64,000 nt of DNA from Nesterenkonia lacusekhoensis (GTDB taxonomy: Bacteria; Actinomycetota; Actinomycetes; Actinomycetales; Micrococcaceae): assembly GCF_017876395.1 (NCBI RefSeq), contig NZ_JAGINX010000001.1, positions 186,001-250,000 of the forward strand, in the 5' to 3' direction. The notes beneath the pieces were generated by a model. It was not told the DNA's origin, did no database searches, and was given only the letters and a program-made list of their open reading frames with translations. Below are positions 8,482-16,533 of this stretch, piece after piece; position 1 is the stretch's first letter, and each line of letters begins with the position of its first letter. A program made the translations under genes and the position numbers.

Positions 8482-9522
8482 TCACGACGCCGGTTCGGCC
8501 AGTTCTGCAGGTGCGGCGGCTGTGGAGCCGCGCACCACCAGTTCCGGCTCGAACAGCAGCTCAGCGCTCGCGGGCAGCTCAGCTGACTGGTTCTGGATCT
8601 GCCGCAGCAGAGTGGCCATGGCGGAGCGGCACAGCGCATCCACCGGTTGGCGCAGCGTGGTCAGCGGAGGATCGGTGAAGGCGACCATGCTGGAGTCGTC
8701 GAAGCCCACCACGGAGAGGTCCCGGGGCACGTCCAGTCCGGCGGATCGGGCCGCTCGGATCACGCCCAGGGCCATGACGTCTGAGCCGCAGACCACTGCC
8801 GTGCATCCCCGTTGGATCAGGTCGGTGCCGGCTGCCACGCCGCCTTCAAGGGTGAACAGCGAGTTCGCCAGTTCGCCGCCCTCAGGGTCTTCGGGCAGAT
8901 GCCGCGCCACGGCGGTCTGGAACCCTTCGATCTTGCGCAGCGTGGGCACGAACTGGGTAGGTCCGGTGGCCAGGCCGATCCGCCGGTGACCCTGGGCGGC
9001 AAGGTGGCGGACGGCCAGGTCCATGGCGGCGTGCTCATCGGTGGAGAGCGCCGGGGCCTGGATCTCCTCCTGGGTCCCGTTGATGACCACCAGCGGGATG
9101 TTCAGGTCGTCCAGCTGCCGGTAGCGGCTCAGATCGGCCTCGGTGTCCGAATGCTGTCCGGAGACGATGACGATCCCGTCCACCTGGTGACGCTGGAGCA
9201 TGTCCAGATAGTCCTGCTCGCTGATCCCGCCGGGGGAGCCGGTGCACAGCAGCTGGGTGTAGCCGGCCCCGGCGGCGGCATGTTCGATGCCCTGAGCGAA
9301 GGCCGGGAAGATCGGGTTGGACATCTCGCCCACGATCAGGCCGATGAGCCCGGTGGGGCGATGGCGCGGGCGGCCGGCCTCGGCGCGGGTGTAGCCCAGC
9401 TCTTCCACGGCGGCCATCACCGCGGCCCGGGTCTCCTCGCCGACGCCGGGGCGTCCGTTGAGCACGCGGGAGACGGTGGCGGTGGAGACACCGGCCCGTG
9501 CAGCGATGTCGGTGAGGCGCAT
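8482..9522 (-). CDS. LacI-family regulator of the maltose locus (MalR-like)
   Basis: The 346-residue repressor has an N-terminal LacI helix-turn-helix with hinge helix (RLTDIAARAGVSTATVSRVL, residues 2-21) followed by a periplasmic-binding-protein-like sugar sensor. It is transcribed away from malE across a 158-bp region containing TGTTGCA direct repeats, and its own gene precedes the alpha-glucosidase. The expected role is repression of both directions in the absence of maltose or maltodextrin. The ligand is inferred from neighbours only. Confidence 0.92.
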   Translation of the reverse strand: MRLTDIAARAGVSTATVSRVLNGRPGVGEETRAAVMAAVEELGYTRAEAGRPRHRPTGLIGLIVGEMSNPIFPAFAQGIEHAAAGAGYTQLLCTGSPGGISEQDYLDMLQRHQVDGIVIVSGQHSDTEADLSRYRQLDDLNIPLVVINGTQEEIQAPALSTDEHAAMDLAVRHLAAQGHRRIGLATGPTQFVPTLRKIEGFQTAVARHLPEDPEGGELANSLFTLEGGVAAGTDLIQRGCTAVVCGSDVMALGVIRAARSAGLDVPRDLSVVGFDDSSMVAFTDPPLTTLRQPVDALCRSAMATLLRQIQNQSAELPASAELLFEPELVVRGSTAAAPAELAEPAS

Positions 9523-9552
9523 AGATCTCCTTCGGTCGGGATCAGCTTAGAG

Positions 9553-9649
9553 CCTGCAATGGGTGCAGGAAAGCTTCTGAAAAATGTTGCAGTAATGTTG
9601 CACGCGGTGCTACGGTCAACGCGATGTGATCAGCGACACTCCGCTGATC
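9553..9649 (+). promoter_or_regulatory. malE promoter with operator-like repeats
   Basis: TTGCAG at 9587-9592 and TACGGT at 9611-9616 (18-base spacer) form a plausible promoter. The -35 overlaps two direct repeats of ATGTTGCA at 9584-9591 and 9595-9602, exactly 11 bp apart. CCTGCA/TGCAGG (9553-9558 and 9564-9569) forms a further inverted repeat upstream. GATCAGCG/CGCTGATC (9628-9635 and 9642-9649) can form a hairpin in the 5' leader. TTGCA-containing sites fit MalR-type repressors. Confidence 0.6.
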
Positions 9650-9680
9650 GACCTGACCGTTCACGACTCCAGGAGTCCTG

Positions 9681-10883
9681 ATGCACCGAGGCATCGTCGC
9701 CGTATCCGCCGCCGCTGCGCTGCTCGCCCTCTCCGGCTGTGCCGGGGACGGTGTGGCGCTGGATGACCAAAGTCGCAGCCTGACCATCTGGGTGGATGAC
9801 GACCGCCAGGAGCCAGTGGCCCGCGCCGTCGAGCAGTTCACCGAGGACACCGGCGTGGAGGTGGAAATCGTGTTGCGCAACTACGAGGAGATCCGCAACG
9901 ACTTCATCTCCCAGGTCCCCACCGGAGAGGGTCCCGACATCACCGTGGGCGCGAACGACTGGCTGGGAGAGCTGGCCGTCAACGGGGTCATCAGCCCGAT
10001 CGAGCCCGGAGAACTCACCGAGGAGATGGAGCCGGTCTCCCTGGAGGCCTTCACCTATGAGGGCCAGACCTGGGCGGTGCCCTATGCCATCGAGAACCTC
10101 GCGCTGATCCGTAACACCGCGATGACCGACGTGACCCCGGAGACCTGGGACGAGGCCGTGGAGGTGGGGGAGGAGCTCGACGCTGACTACCCCATCCTGC
10201 TGCAGATGGACACCGAGGGTGACCCCTACATGATGTATCCCATGCAGACATCCTTCGGAGCAGAGGTCTTCGAGCAGGCCGAGGACGGCAGCTATGAGCC
10301 CGAGATAGCTATGGGCGGTGAGCCCGGTGCCGAGTTCGCCCAGTGGTTGGACGTCCAAGGTCAGGCCCGAGTGCTGGACACTACGGTCACCTTCGACATC
10401 GCTCGGGAGGCCTTCGCCAATGAGGAGTCCCCGTATCTGATCTCCGGCCCGTGGATTCTGCCGGAGGTGGAACACCTAGATGTGGCTGTGGAGCCCATTC
10501 CGCGTCCAGGAGACCAGGAGGCCGTGCCCTTCGTCGGGGCCCAGGGCTTCTACATCTCCTCCCAGACGGAGAGCCCGCTGCTGGCCGCTGAACTGGTGAC
10601 CGACTACCTGGCCAGCCACGACGCGCAGGTGGCCCTGTTCGAGGCCGGCGGTCGCACTCCCGCGCTGCAGTCAGCGGCCGAGGTGGCTGCCGAGGACCCG
10701 CGGATGGACGGATTCGCCCAGGTGGGCGCTGAGGGGCTGCCCATGCCCGGGATCCCGGAGATGGCCATCGTCTTCGACTACTGGGGTGTGGCCCATGCCC
10801 AGATCGTCGACGGGCGCAGCCAGGACCCGGCGGTGACCTGGGAGCAGACCATGGACACGATCCAGGCGCAGGTTGATGACTGA
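9681..10883 (+). CDS. malE: maltose/maltodextrin ABC substrate-binding lipoprotein
   Basis: A 400-residue extracellular solute receptor tethered by lipid. The signal peptide ends in the lipobox LSGC with Cys20. The mature part begins its fold with SRSLTIWVDDDRQEPV, and the whole matches family 1 sugar-binding proteins (features such as FVGAQGFYISSQT and the C-terminal WEQTMDTIQAQVDD). AGGAG lies 5 bases before the ATG. It is followed directly by two permease genes. No ATPase gene is present, so the importer must borrow one encoded elsewhere, as MsiK-type ATPases do in actinobacteria. Confidence 0.92.
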   Translation: MHRGIVAVSAAAALLALSGCAGDGVALDDQSRSLTIWVDDDRQEPVARAVEQFTEDTGVEVEIVLRNYEEIRNDFISQVPTGEGPDITVGANDWLGELAVNGVISPIEPGELTEEMEPVSLEAFTYEGQTWAVPYAIENLALIRNTAMTDVTPETWDEAVEVGEELDADYPILLQMDTEGDPYMMYPMQTSFGAEVFEQAEDGSYEPEIAMGGEPGAEFAQWLDVQGQARVLDTTVTFDIAREAFANEESPYLISGPWILPEVEHLDVAVEPIPRPGDQEAVPFVGAQGFYISSQTESPLLAAELVTDYLASHDAQVALFEAGGRTPALQSAAEVAAEDPRMDGFAQVGAEGLPMPGIPEMAIVFDYWGVAHAQIVDGRSQDPAVTWEQTMDTIQAQVDD

Positions 10884-10911
10884 GCGCAGCCAGACGACTG
10901 AGGGGACAGCA

Positions 10912-12498
10912 GTGAGACAGACAGCAGGCACACCGCATGCCAGCTATGGCCGAGGCTTCTGGGTGAAGCTAGTCATCATGGCGATCATCAACGCCGTCGG
11001 CGTGATGATCATCTTCTCGGCGGCACAGGCCCAGAGCTGGGGGATCCTGGCCGGTATGGCCGGGCTGCTCATCGCGGCCGACTGGGTCTACTTCTCCAAG
11101 CGGGCCCTGCCGCTGAAGTACATCCTCCCCGGCTTCGCGTTCCTGCTGGTCTATCAGGTCTTCGTGGTCCTCTACACCGCCGGCATCGCCTTCACCAATT
11201 ACGGCACCGGGCATATCGGCTCCCAGCAGGACGCCGCCGATCAGCTGGTGGCCCAGAACGAACAGCGGGTGGAGGGCAGCGAGTCCTACCCGGTCGCCGT
11301 CGTGCTGCCGGAGGGCGAGGACGGCGGACTGCTGGGCGAGGAGGAGCTGGGCTTCGCCGTCGTCGAGGACTCCCAGGTGCTGGTGGGCACCGCCGAGCAG
11401 CCGCTGCGGCCGGTGGAGGGTGCCGAGGCCGACGCCGATCAGGTCACCTCCGTGCCCGGCTACCAGGTGCTGGACCGTGAGGAGGTCCTGGACCGGCAGA
11501 CCGAGGTCGCGGAGCTGCGGGTGCCCTTCGGCGAGGATGAGGCCGAGGGAGCGCTGCTGACCCAGGACGGGCGCACCGCCCATGTCTATGAGCAGACCCT
11601 GGTCTATGACGAGGAGGCTGAGACCCTGACCCATGTGGAGGACGGGACGGTCTACTCGCCCACGGAGGAGGGGCTCTTCGCCGCCGAGGACGGCACGGAG
11701 CTGGCCGTGGGCTGGCGGGTGTTCGTCGGCTTCGACAACTTCGTCACCGGTATCGCCGACACCCAGACCGCCGGGCCGTTCTTCGAGGTGCTGGCCTGGA
11801 CCTTCGTCTTCGCCCTGGCCTCGGTGGTGCTGACCTACCTGGTGGGCATGTTCCTGGCCATCGCCTTCCAGCACGAGCGGCTGCGGGGCCGGAGGATCTA
11901 CCGGGTGCTGGTGATCCTGCCCTATGCCTTCCCCGGCTTCCTCTCCGCGCTGCTGTTTGCCGGCATGCTCAACGAACGCTTCGGCTTCGTCAACGAGGTG
12001 CTGCTGGGCGGGGCCTCGATCCCCTGGCTGACCGATCCCTGGCTGGCCAAGCTCTCCATCATCCTGGTCAACACCTGGCTGGGCTTCCCCTATATGTTCC
12101 TGGTCTGCATGGGGGCCCTGCAGGCCATCCCCAAGGACTCCTTGGAGGCGGCATCCATCGACGGGGCCGGCCCGCTGCGCCGCTGGTGGTCGGTGACCCT
12201 GCCCATGCTGATGGTCCCGACAGCGCCGCTGCTGATCGCAACCTTCGCCTTCAACTTCAACAACTTCAACCTGGTCTACATGCTCACCGGGGGAGGGCCC
12301 CGCATGGAGGGCGTGGAGGCGCCGGTGGGTCACACCGACATCCTGATCACCATGGTCTTCAAGATCTCAGGGCTGGCCAGCGGGCAGGCCACCGACTACG
12401 GCCTGGCCGCGGCGATGTCGCTGGTGATCTTCCTGATTGTCACCGTCATCGCGGTGATCAGCTTCCGCCGGACCCGATCCCTCGAGGAGATTCACTGA
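10912..12498 (+). CDS. malF: maltose ABC transporter permease MalF-like
   Basis: Inner-membrane half of the importer, about 528 residues. Three N-terminal hydrophobic segments are followed by an external insertion of about 190 residues rich in Glu (roughly residues 90-280), like the large P2 loop of E. coli MalF. The permease core follows, with the ATPase-contact loop EAASIDGAGPLRRWW. I chose GTG at 10912 because GAGGGG sits 6 bases before it. ATG at 10876, overlapping the end of malE, is the alternative and would add 12 residues. Its stop overlaps malG as ATGA. Confidence 0.9.
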   Translation: MRQTAGTPHASYGRGFWVKLVIMAIINAVGVMIIFSAAQAQSWGILAGMAGLLIAADWVYFSKRALPLKYILPGFAFLLVYQVFVVLYTAGIAFTNYGTGHIGSQQDAADQLVAQNEQRVEGSESYPVAVVLPEGEDGGLLGEEELGFAVVEDSQVLVGTAEQPLRPVEGAEADADQVTSVPGYQVLDREEVLDRQTEVAELRVPFGEDEAEGALLTQDGRTAHVYEQTLVYDEEAETLTHVEDGTVYSPTEEGLFAAEDGTELAVGWRVFVGFDNFVTGIADTQTAGPFFEVLAWTFVFALASVVLTYLVGMFLAIAFQHERLRGRRIYRVLVILPYAFPGFLSALLFAGMLNERFGFVNEVLLGGASIPWLTDPWLAKLSIILVNTWLGFPYMFLVCMGALQAIPKDSLEAASIDGAGPLRRWWSVTLPMLMVPTAPLLIATFAFNFNNFNLVYMLTGGGPRMEGVEAPVGHTDILITMVFKISGLASGQATDYGLAAAMSLVIFLIVTVIAVISFRRTRSLEEIH

Positions 12499-13388
12499 TG
12501 GCTGAGAACACACTGTCTGTGCACCGGAGAGCGGGCCGCGGCGGCGTCGCACGCTGGTTCGCGGAGCTGGGCTGGCGCCATCTGGTGGCGGTGATCGCCT
12601 CGGCCGTCGCGGTCTTCCCGATCATCTACATCGTCTCCGCCTCCCTGGCCGAGCGCGGAACCCTCACAGGGTCCAACGAGCTCTTCCGCACCATCACCTT
12701 CAGCCACTACGCAGGACTGGGGGACACGTACTTCTGGACCTGGGTGGTCAACACGCTGGTGATCGGGCTGGTGACCGCCGTCGGGACGGTGCTCATGGGC
12801 GCGGCCGCGGCCTATGCCTTCTCCCGCTTCCGCTTCACCGGGCGGCGAGCGGGGCTGGCCACGCTGCTGGTGCTGCAGATGTTCCCGCAGGTGCTGGCCT
12901 TCGTGGCGATCTTCATCCTGGTCCTGGGCCTGCGCGAAGTGGTCCCCGTGCTGGGCCTGAACAGCCAGCTGGGGCTGATCTTCGTGTACCTCGGTGGAGC
13001 CCTGGGCGTGAACACCTTCCTGATCTACGGATTCTTCAACACCATCCCCCGGGACCTGGACGAGGCGGCTAGGATCGACGGCGCGAGCCATGCCCAGATC
13101 TACTGGACGATCATCCTGCCCCTGGTGCGGCCCGTGCTCGCCGTGGTCGGGCTGCTGGCCTTCATCGCGACCTTCTCCGACTTCGTGCTGGCTCGCCTCA
13201 TCCTGGTCTCCGAGGAGCGGTGGACCCTGGCCGTGGGCCTCTACAGCTGGGTGGCGGGCGAGCTCGACGCCAACTGGGGGCTGTTCGCGGCAGGGGCGGT
13301 GATCTCCGCGGCTCCGGTGCTGATCCTCTTCCTGGCGCTGCAGCGCTATATCGTGGGAGGGCTGACCGCTGGTGCGGTGAAGGGCTGA
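12498..13388 (+). CDS. malG: maltose ABC transporter permease MalG-like
   Basis: Second permease, 296 residues, with six predicted membrane segments and the contact loop EAARIDGASHAQIYW. The ATG at 12498 overlaps the malF stop. A longer open frame extends upstream inside malF but has no support as coding. The gene ends 46 bases before a long inverted repeat that closes the locus. Confidence 0.93.
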   Translation: MAENTLSVHRRAGRGGVARWFAELGWRHLVAVIASAVAVFPIIYIVSASLAERGTLTGSNELFRTITFSHYAGLGDTYFWTWVVNTLVIGLVTAVGTVLMGAAAAYAFSRFRFTGRRAGLATLLVLQMFPQVLAFVAIFILVLGLREVVPVLGLNSQLGLIFVYLGGALGVNTFLIYGFFNTIPRDLDEAARIDGASHAQIYWTIILPLVRPVLAVVGLLAFIATFSDFVLARLILVSEERWTLAVGLYSWVAGELDANWGLFAAGAVISAAPVLILFLALQRYIVGGLTAGAVKG

Positions 13389-13433
13389 GGCGAGCGGCCG
13401 GCGTCGTCGGCTCCAGCCTCGGGTGCTGCGTTC

Positions 13434-13488
13434 GATGTGTTGAGTTCCCGGGTCCTGCCAGTGGGGCAGTTCCCGGGAACTCAACACA
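13434..13488. repeat. long inverted repeat, right border of maltose locus
   Basis: A perfect 17-bp outer stem (TGTGTTGAGTTCCCGGG at 13436-13452 with 13472-13488) encloses an inner stem CTGCC/GGCAG (13455-13459, 13465-13469). The left arm starts GATGTGTTGAG as at 6512. It lies between convergent malG and the second LacI gene. Confidence 0.85.
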
Positions 13489-13512
13489 CCTGGCCCGACG
13501 CCGGCCTCCTCG

Positions 13513-14532
13513 TCACGTACCGGGCACACCAGTGGAGCTGCGCACCACCAGCTGCGGGGAGAGCCTCTCGTGCAGATCCTCTGAGCGTCCGGCGAGGCGC
13601 TGGCTGAGCATCTCCAGCGCCATGCGGCCCATCTGCTGCCGCGGTTGGTCCACGCTGGTCAGCTGGGGGCGAAGCATGCGGCAGATGCTGGAGTTGTCAT
13701 AGCCGACCACGCTGAGCTGCCCGGGGACGCTGACCCCGGCATCCAGGCAGGCTCCGACGAGGTCGGCGGCGACCCGGTCGTTCTGGGTGAAGACCGCTGT
13801 GGGCGGGGCCTTCTCCTCGCGGAGCTGAAAGATCACGTGCCGGACAGCGGCATCTACGCGCTGAGGGCCCTCGACCCGGGGCTCGATGCCGGGGACGTGC
13901 TCACGCATGACCTCACGGAAGGTGGCCTGCCGGTGCATCGCCGCTGGGCGGGCGGATCCGGTCAGGTGGATGATCCGCTCATGGCCGAGCTCGGTGAGAT
14001 GCTCCACGGCCAGCCGTGCCCCGATCTCATCATGGTTGGCCACGGAGTCCACGCCGGAGACCAGTTCCGGGAGTCGACCGGCCACCACCAGCGGCACGCG
14101 GCGGGCGATCTCCTCCAGCGCCTGCGGGGGCAGCCACGAGGAGACGATGACGACCCCCTCCACGCCGAGCGCCAACAGCGAATCCAGTTCGGTGCGCAGC
14201 TTGGCGGCATCGCGCCGTCCGTGTCCGATCACCAGCCGCAGGTCCTGTTCGGCTGCCGCGTCCTCCACCCCTGCGGTCACGTCCCGGTGGTAGCTGTTGC
14301 CCAGGTCCTGCAGAAGCACGCCCACCAGCCCGCTGCGTCCCTGGACCAGAGACCGCGCCCACACGTTGGAGCGGTAGCCCAGCTCCTGGGCGACGCTGAG
14401 GATGTGCTGACGGGTGGCCTCCGAGAGGCCCTTCTGATTCCGCACCGCCAGCGAGACAGCGGACTTCGAGACTCCGGCGGCGCGTGCGACGTCGTGGACC
14501 GTGGGTGGGCGGCTGGTCTGTGCGGGATTCAC
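13513..14532 (-). CDS. LacI-family regulator of the HAD/Opp/GH3 locus
   Basis: A 339-residue sugar-type repressor. The helix-turn-helix (TVHDVARAAGVSKSAVSLAV) is followed by the hinge and a periplasmic-binding-like effector domain. GTG at 14532 gives the usual short N-terminus; an upstream start at 14619 would read through the operators and is unlikely. Two palindromic sites lie 39-76 bases before this start and also upstream of the divergent HAD gene, indicating autoregulation and control of the adjacent operon. The presence of a LacI-type regulator argues that the linked importer carries a sugar. Confidence 0.9.
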   Translation of the reverse strand: MNPAQTSRPPTVHDVARAAGVSKSAVSLAVRNQKGLSEATRQHILSVAQELGYRSNVWARSLVQGRSGLVGVLLQDLGNSYHRDVTAGVEDAAAEQDLRLVIGHGRRDAAKLRTELDSLLALGVEGVVIVSSWLPPQALEEIARRVPLVVAGRLPELVSGVDSVANHDEIGARLAVEHLTELGHERIIHLTGSARPAAMHRQATFREVMREHVPGIEPRVEGPQRVDAAVRHVIFQLREEKAPPTAVFTQNDRVAADLVGACLDAGVSVPGQLSVVGYDNSSICRMLRPQLTSVDQPRQQMGRMALEMLSQRLAGRSEDLHERLSPQLVVRSSTGVPGT

Positions 14533-14570
14533 GGCACCACAGTAGATCGGCGGTGGCGCGGCCGCGCCGT

Positions 14571-14608
14571 TTCTAGAACGTTCCAGCGGAAATTTCTGGA
14601 ACGTTCCA
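14571..14608. promoter_or_regulatory. two palindromic LacI operators
   Basis: TTCTAGAACGTTCCA (14571-14585) and TTCTGGAACGTTCCA (14594-14608) are near-identical. The second contains the perfect palindrome TGGAACGTTCCA. Their centres are 23 bp apart, about two helical turns, so two repressor dimers could sit on one face. They lie between the divergent LacI and HAD genes. Confidence 0.8.
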
Positions 14609-14709
14609 CTCCCCGTCACCTTCTATGCGTCGTCGCCTCACTCTGAGTTCGTAGTTTCGACCCGGTCGCTCCCGCTGCGGCCGCAGAATCAGAGAAGAGG
14701 TACGACTCG

Positions 14710-16449
14710 ATGCTCGACAGCCCCGCACCAGAGGTCACGGCAACATCTTCCACCGGTGCCGCCGGCCCCGCCGACGCGCCTGACGTCGCCGACACGCCCG
14801 ACGCCGCCGACACAGTGGAGGAGACCCTGCACGCTCTGTGCCGTCCCAGCGCACTTCTGCTGGACTTCGGGGGAGTCATCGTCAGCACCTCCAAGCGTCC
14901 CGAGGGTCGCCGCGCCTTCGCCCAGCAGCTGAGCAGCCGGCTGGCGCGCACCGGCGTCGAGGTCTCTGCTCAGCGGCTGGAGAGCTGCCTGCAGGCCGGC
15001 GCCACCTCGCTGAAGCACTGGAAGCATGCCTCCTCGCGGCGCAGCCTGCCGCGTGAGCTCAGCGTCCAGGAGATCCTCGGGGACTTCTACTTCGGAGACC
15101 TCGAGGACCCGGCCCGGGCTGTGCTGACCGGCTGGGGCACCGAGCTGCTGGATGAGATGGCCACCGCGCTGACCGACCACACGCTGCGCGACGGGGCCCG
15201 GGAGCTCATCGAGTTCGCCCGGGAGCACTCGCTCCCCCTGGGGATCGTCTCCAACGCCCACTCAGGGCGCAGCCATCGGCGCATCCTGGCCGAACTGGGC
15301 CTGGCTGAGGCCTTCGGTGTGCAGATCTACTCCGATGAGGCGGGCATCCGGAAGCCCCACCCGCAGATGCTCTGCCGGGCGGCGGAGGCCCTGGGCGCTG
15401 ACCTCGCCGAGAGCTGGTACGTCGGCGACACTCTGGACCGCGATGTGGTGGCCGGCCGGCGTGCCGGCGTCGGGGCGGTGATCCTCACCCGCTCTCAGCA
15501 CACTGATGAGCCGCCCTTCCCCGTGGAGTCCCAGCCCGAGGCGGTCCTGGAGACCCCCGCCGAACTGCTGGAGCTGCTGCGCCGCAGGCTCGCCTCCGCC
15601 CCCGGCCCCGATGATCGGGCCGCGACGCCGGCCGCCTCGCTGCATCCGGCCGCCTCGGTCCCGGCCCAGCTCGCCGCCGGGACGGTCTCCGGCATGCAGA
15701 ACCGGGCCATCCTCTTAGATCACGGCGGGGTCGTCTCCGCCCCGCGGAAGCAGGCTGAGCCCTTCCGGGAGGCCGCTGAGACGGTTGAGGCCGTGCTGGC
15801 GCGCTCCGGCAGCGCCGTGGAGCCGGGCATGGGTCGGCATATCGTCGAAGTCGCCCATGAGGAGTACAAGAAGTACAAGGCCGCACAGGACGAATCCGAG
15901 CTCTACGGGGAGGTCACCCCGCGGATGTATTGGGGCGAGTTCACCGCCTCCACGGTGACCGCCCGGCAGCGACAGGCCCTCGTGGCCGCAGCCGAGGTGC
16001 TCCATCCGGCCCTCTACCGTTCCAAATCCTCCAAGACCGAGCGCCCCGGCATCCGGTCCATGCTGCTCCACGCGGTCGAGACCGGCCGCCGGGTGGTCAT
16101 CGTCTCCAACACCATCTGCGGCACCGGGGTCCGCGGGATCATCCGCTCCTACGGACTGGACGGGCATATCGCCGGATGGGTCTGCTCCGACGAGATCGGG
16201 CTGAAGAAGCCGCATCCGGAGATCTTCCTGCGCGCGCTGGCGATGGCCGGCGTCGCCCCGGAGCATGCCGTGATGGTGGGGGACAAGCCGTTCAACGATG
16301 CCTACGGAGCTCAGAGAGCCGGCATCGGACGGCGGATCCTGACCCGCGGCGGCTCCGGAGAGGAGTCCGAGCTCCAGGAGGCGTTGACCGCCGGGTGGGC
16401 CACCGACCTGGTCACCGATCCCGGTGAGATCCCCGCCCTGCTGCACTGA
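14710..16449 (+). CDS. tandem two-domain HAD hydrolase
   Basis: The 579-residue protein holds two complete haloacid dehalogenase-type domains. Domain 1 (about 45-290) has motif I LLLDFGGVIV, motif II IVSNAHS, the motif III Lys in GIRKPHPQ and motif IV VGDTLDRDV. Domain 2 (about 335-575) has ILLDHGGVVS, IVSNTICG, GLKKPHPE and VGDKPFNDA. In both, Gly replaces the second motif I Asp, as in sugar-phosphatases such as YihX (DLGN). A linker of about 40 residues joins them. It is the first gene of the operon with the Opp-type importer. A sugar-phosphate phosphatase role is inferred. The N-terminal 40 residues are Ala/Asp-rich and disordered. Confidence 0.85.
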   Translation: MLDSPAPEVTATSSTGAAGPADAPDVADTPDAADTVEETLHALCRPSALLLDFGGVIVSTSKRPEGRRAFAQQLSSRLARTGVEVSAQRLESCLQAGATSLKHWKHASSRRSLPRELSVQEILGDFYFGDLEDPARAVLTGWGTELLDEMATALTDHTLRDGARELIEFAREHSLPLGIVSNAHSGRSHRRILAELGLAEAFGVQIYSDEAGIRKPHPQMLCRAAEALGADLAESWYVGDTLDRDVVAGRRAGVGAVILTRSQHTDEPPFPVESQPEAVLETPAELLELLRRRLASAPGPDDRAATPAASLHPAASVPAQLAAGTVSGMQNRAILLDHGGVVSAPRKQAEPFREAAETVEAVLARSGSAVEPGMGRHIVEVAHEEYKKYKAAQDESELYGEVTPRMYWGEFTASTVTARQRQALVAAAEVLHPALYRSKSSKTERPGIRSMLLHAVETGRRVVIVSNTICGTGVRGIIRSYGLDGHIAGWVCSDEIGLKKPHPEIFLRALAMAGVAPEHAVMVGDKPFNDAYGAQRAGIGRRILTRGGSGEESELQEALTAGWATDLVTDPGEIPALLH

Positions 16450-16533
16450 CCGCAGCAGCACCGTTCCACTGCACGCCCGTACCGCACCACTCGCACTGCA
16501 TCACTGGCATCGCCCACACCTGAGAGGTTCACC

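Noticed and set aside
12186-12497. Upstream extension of malG
   Set aside because: The extra frame lies inside malF and its translation is not protein-like; the ATG overlapping the malF stop is the natural start.
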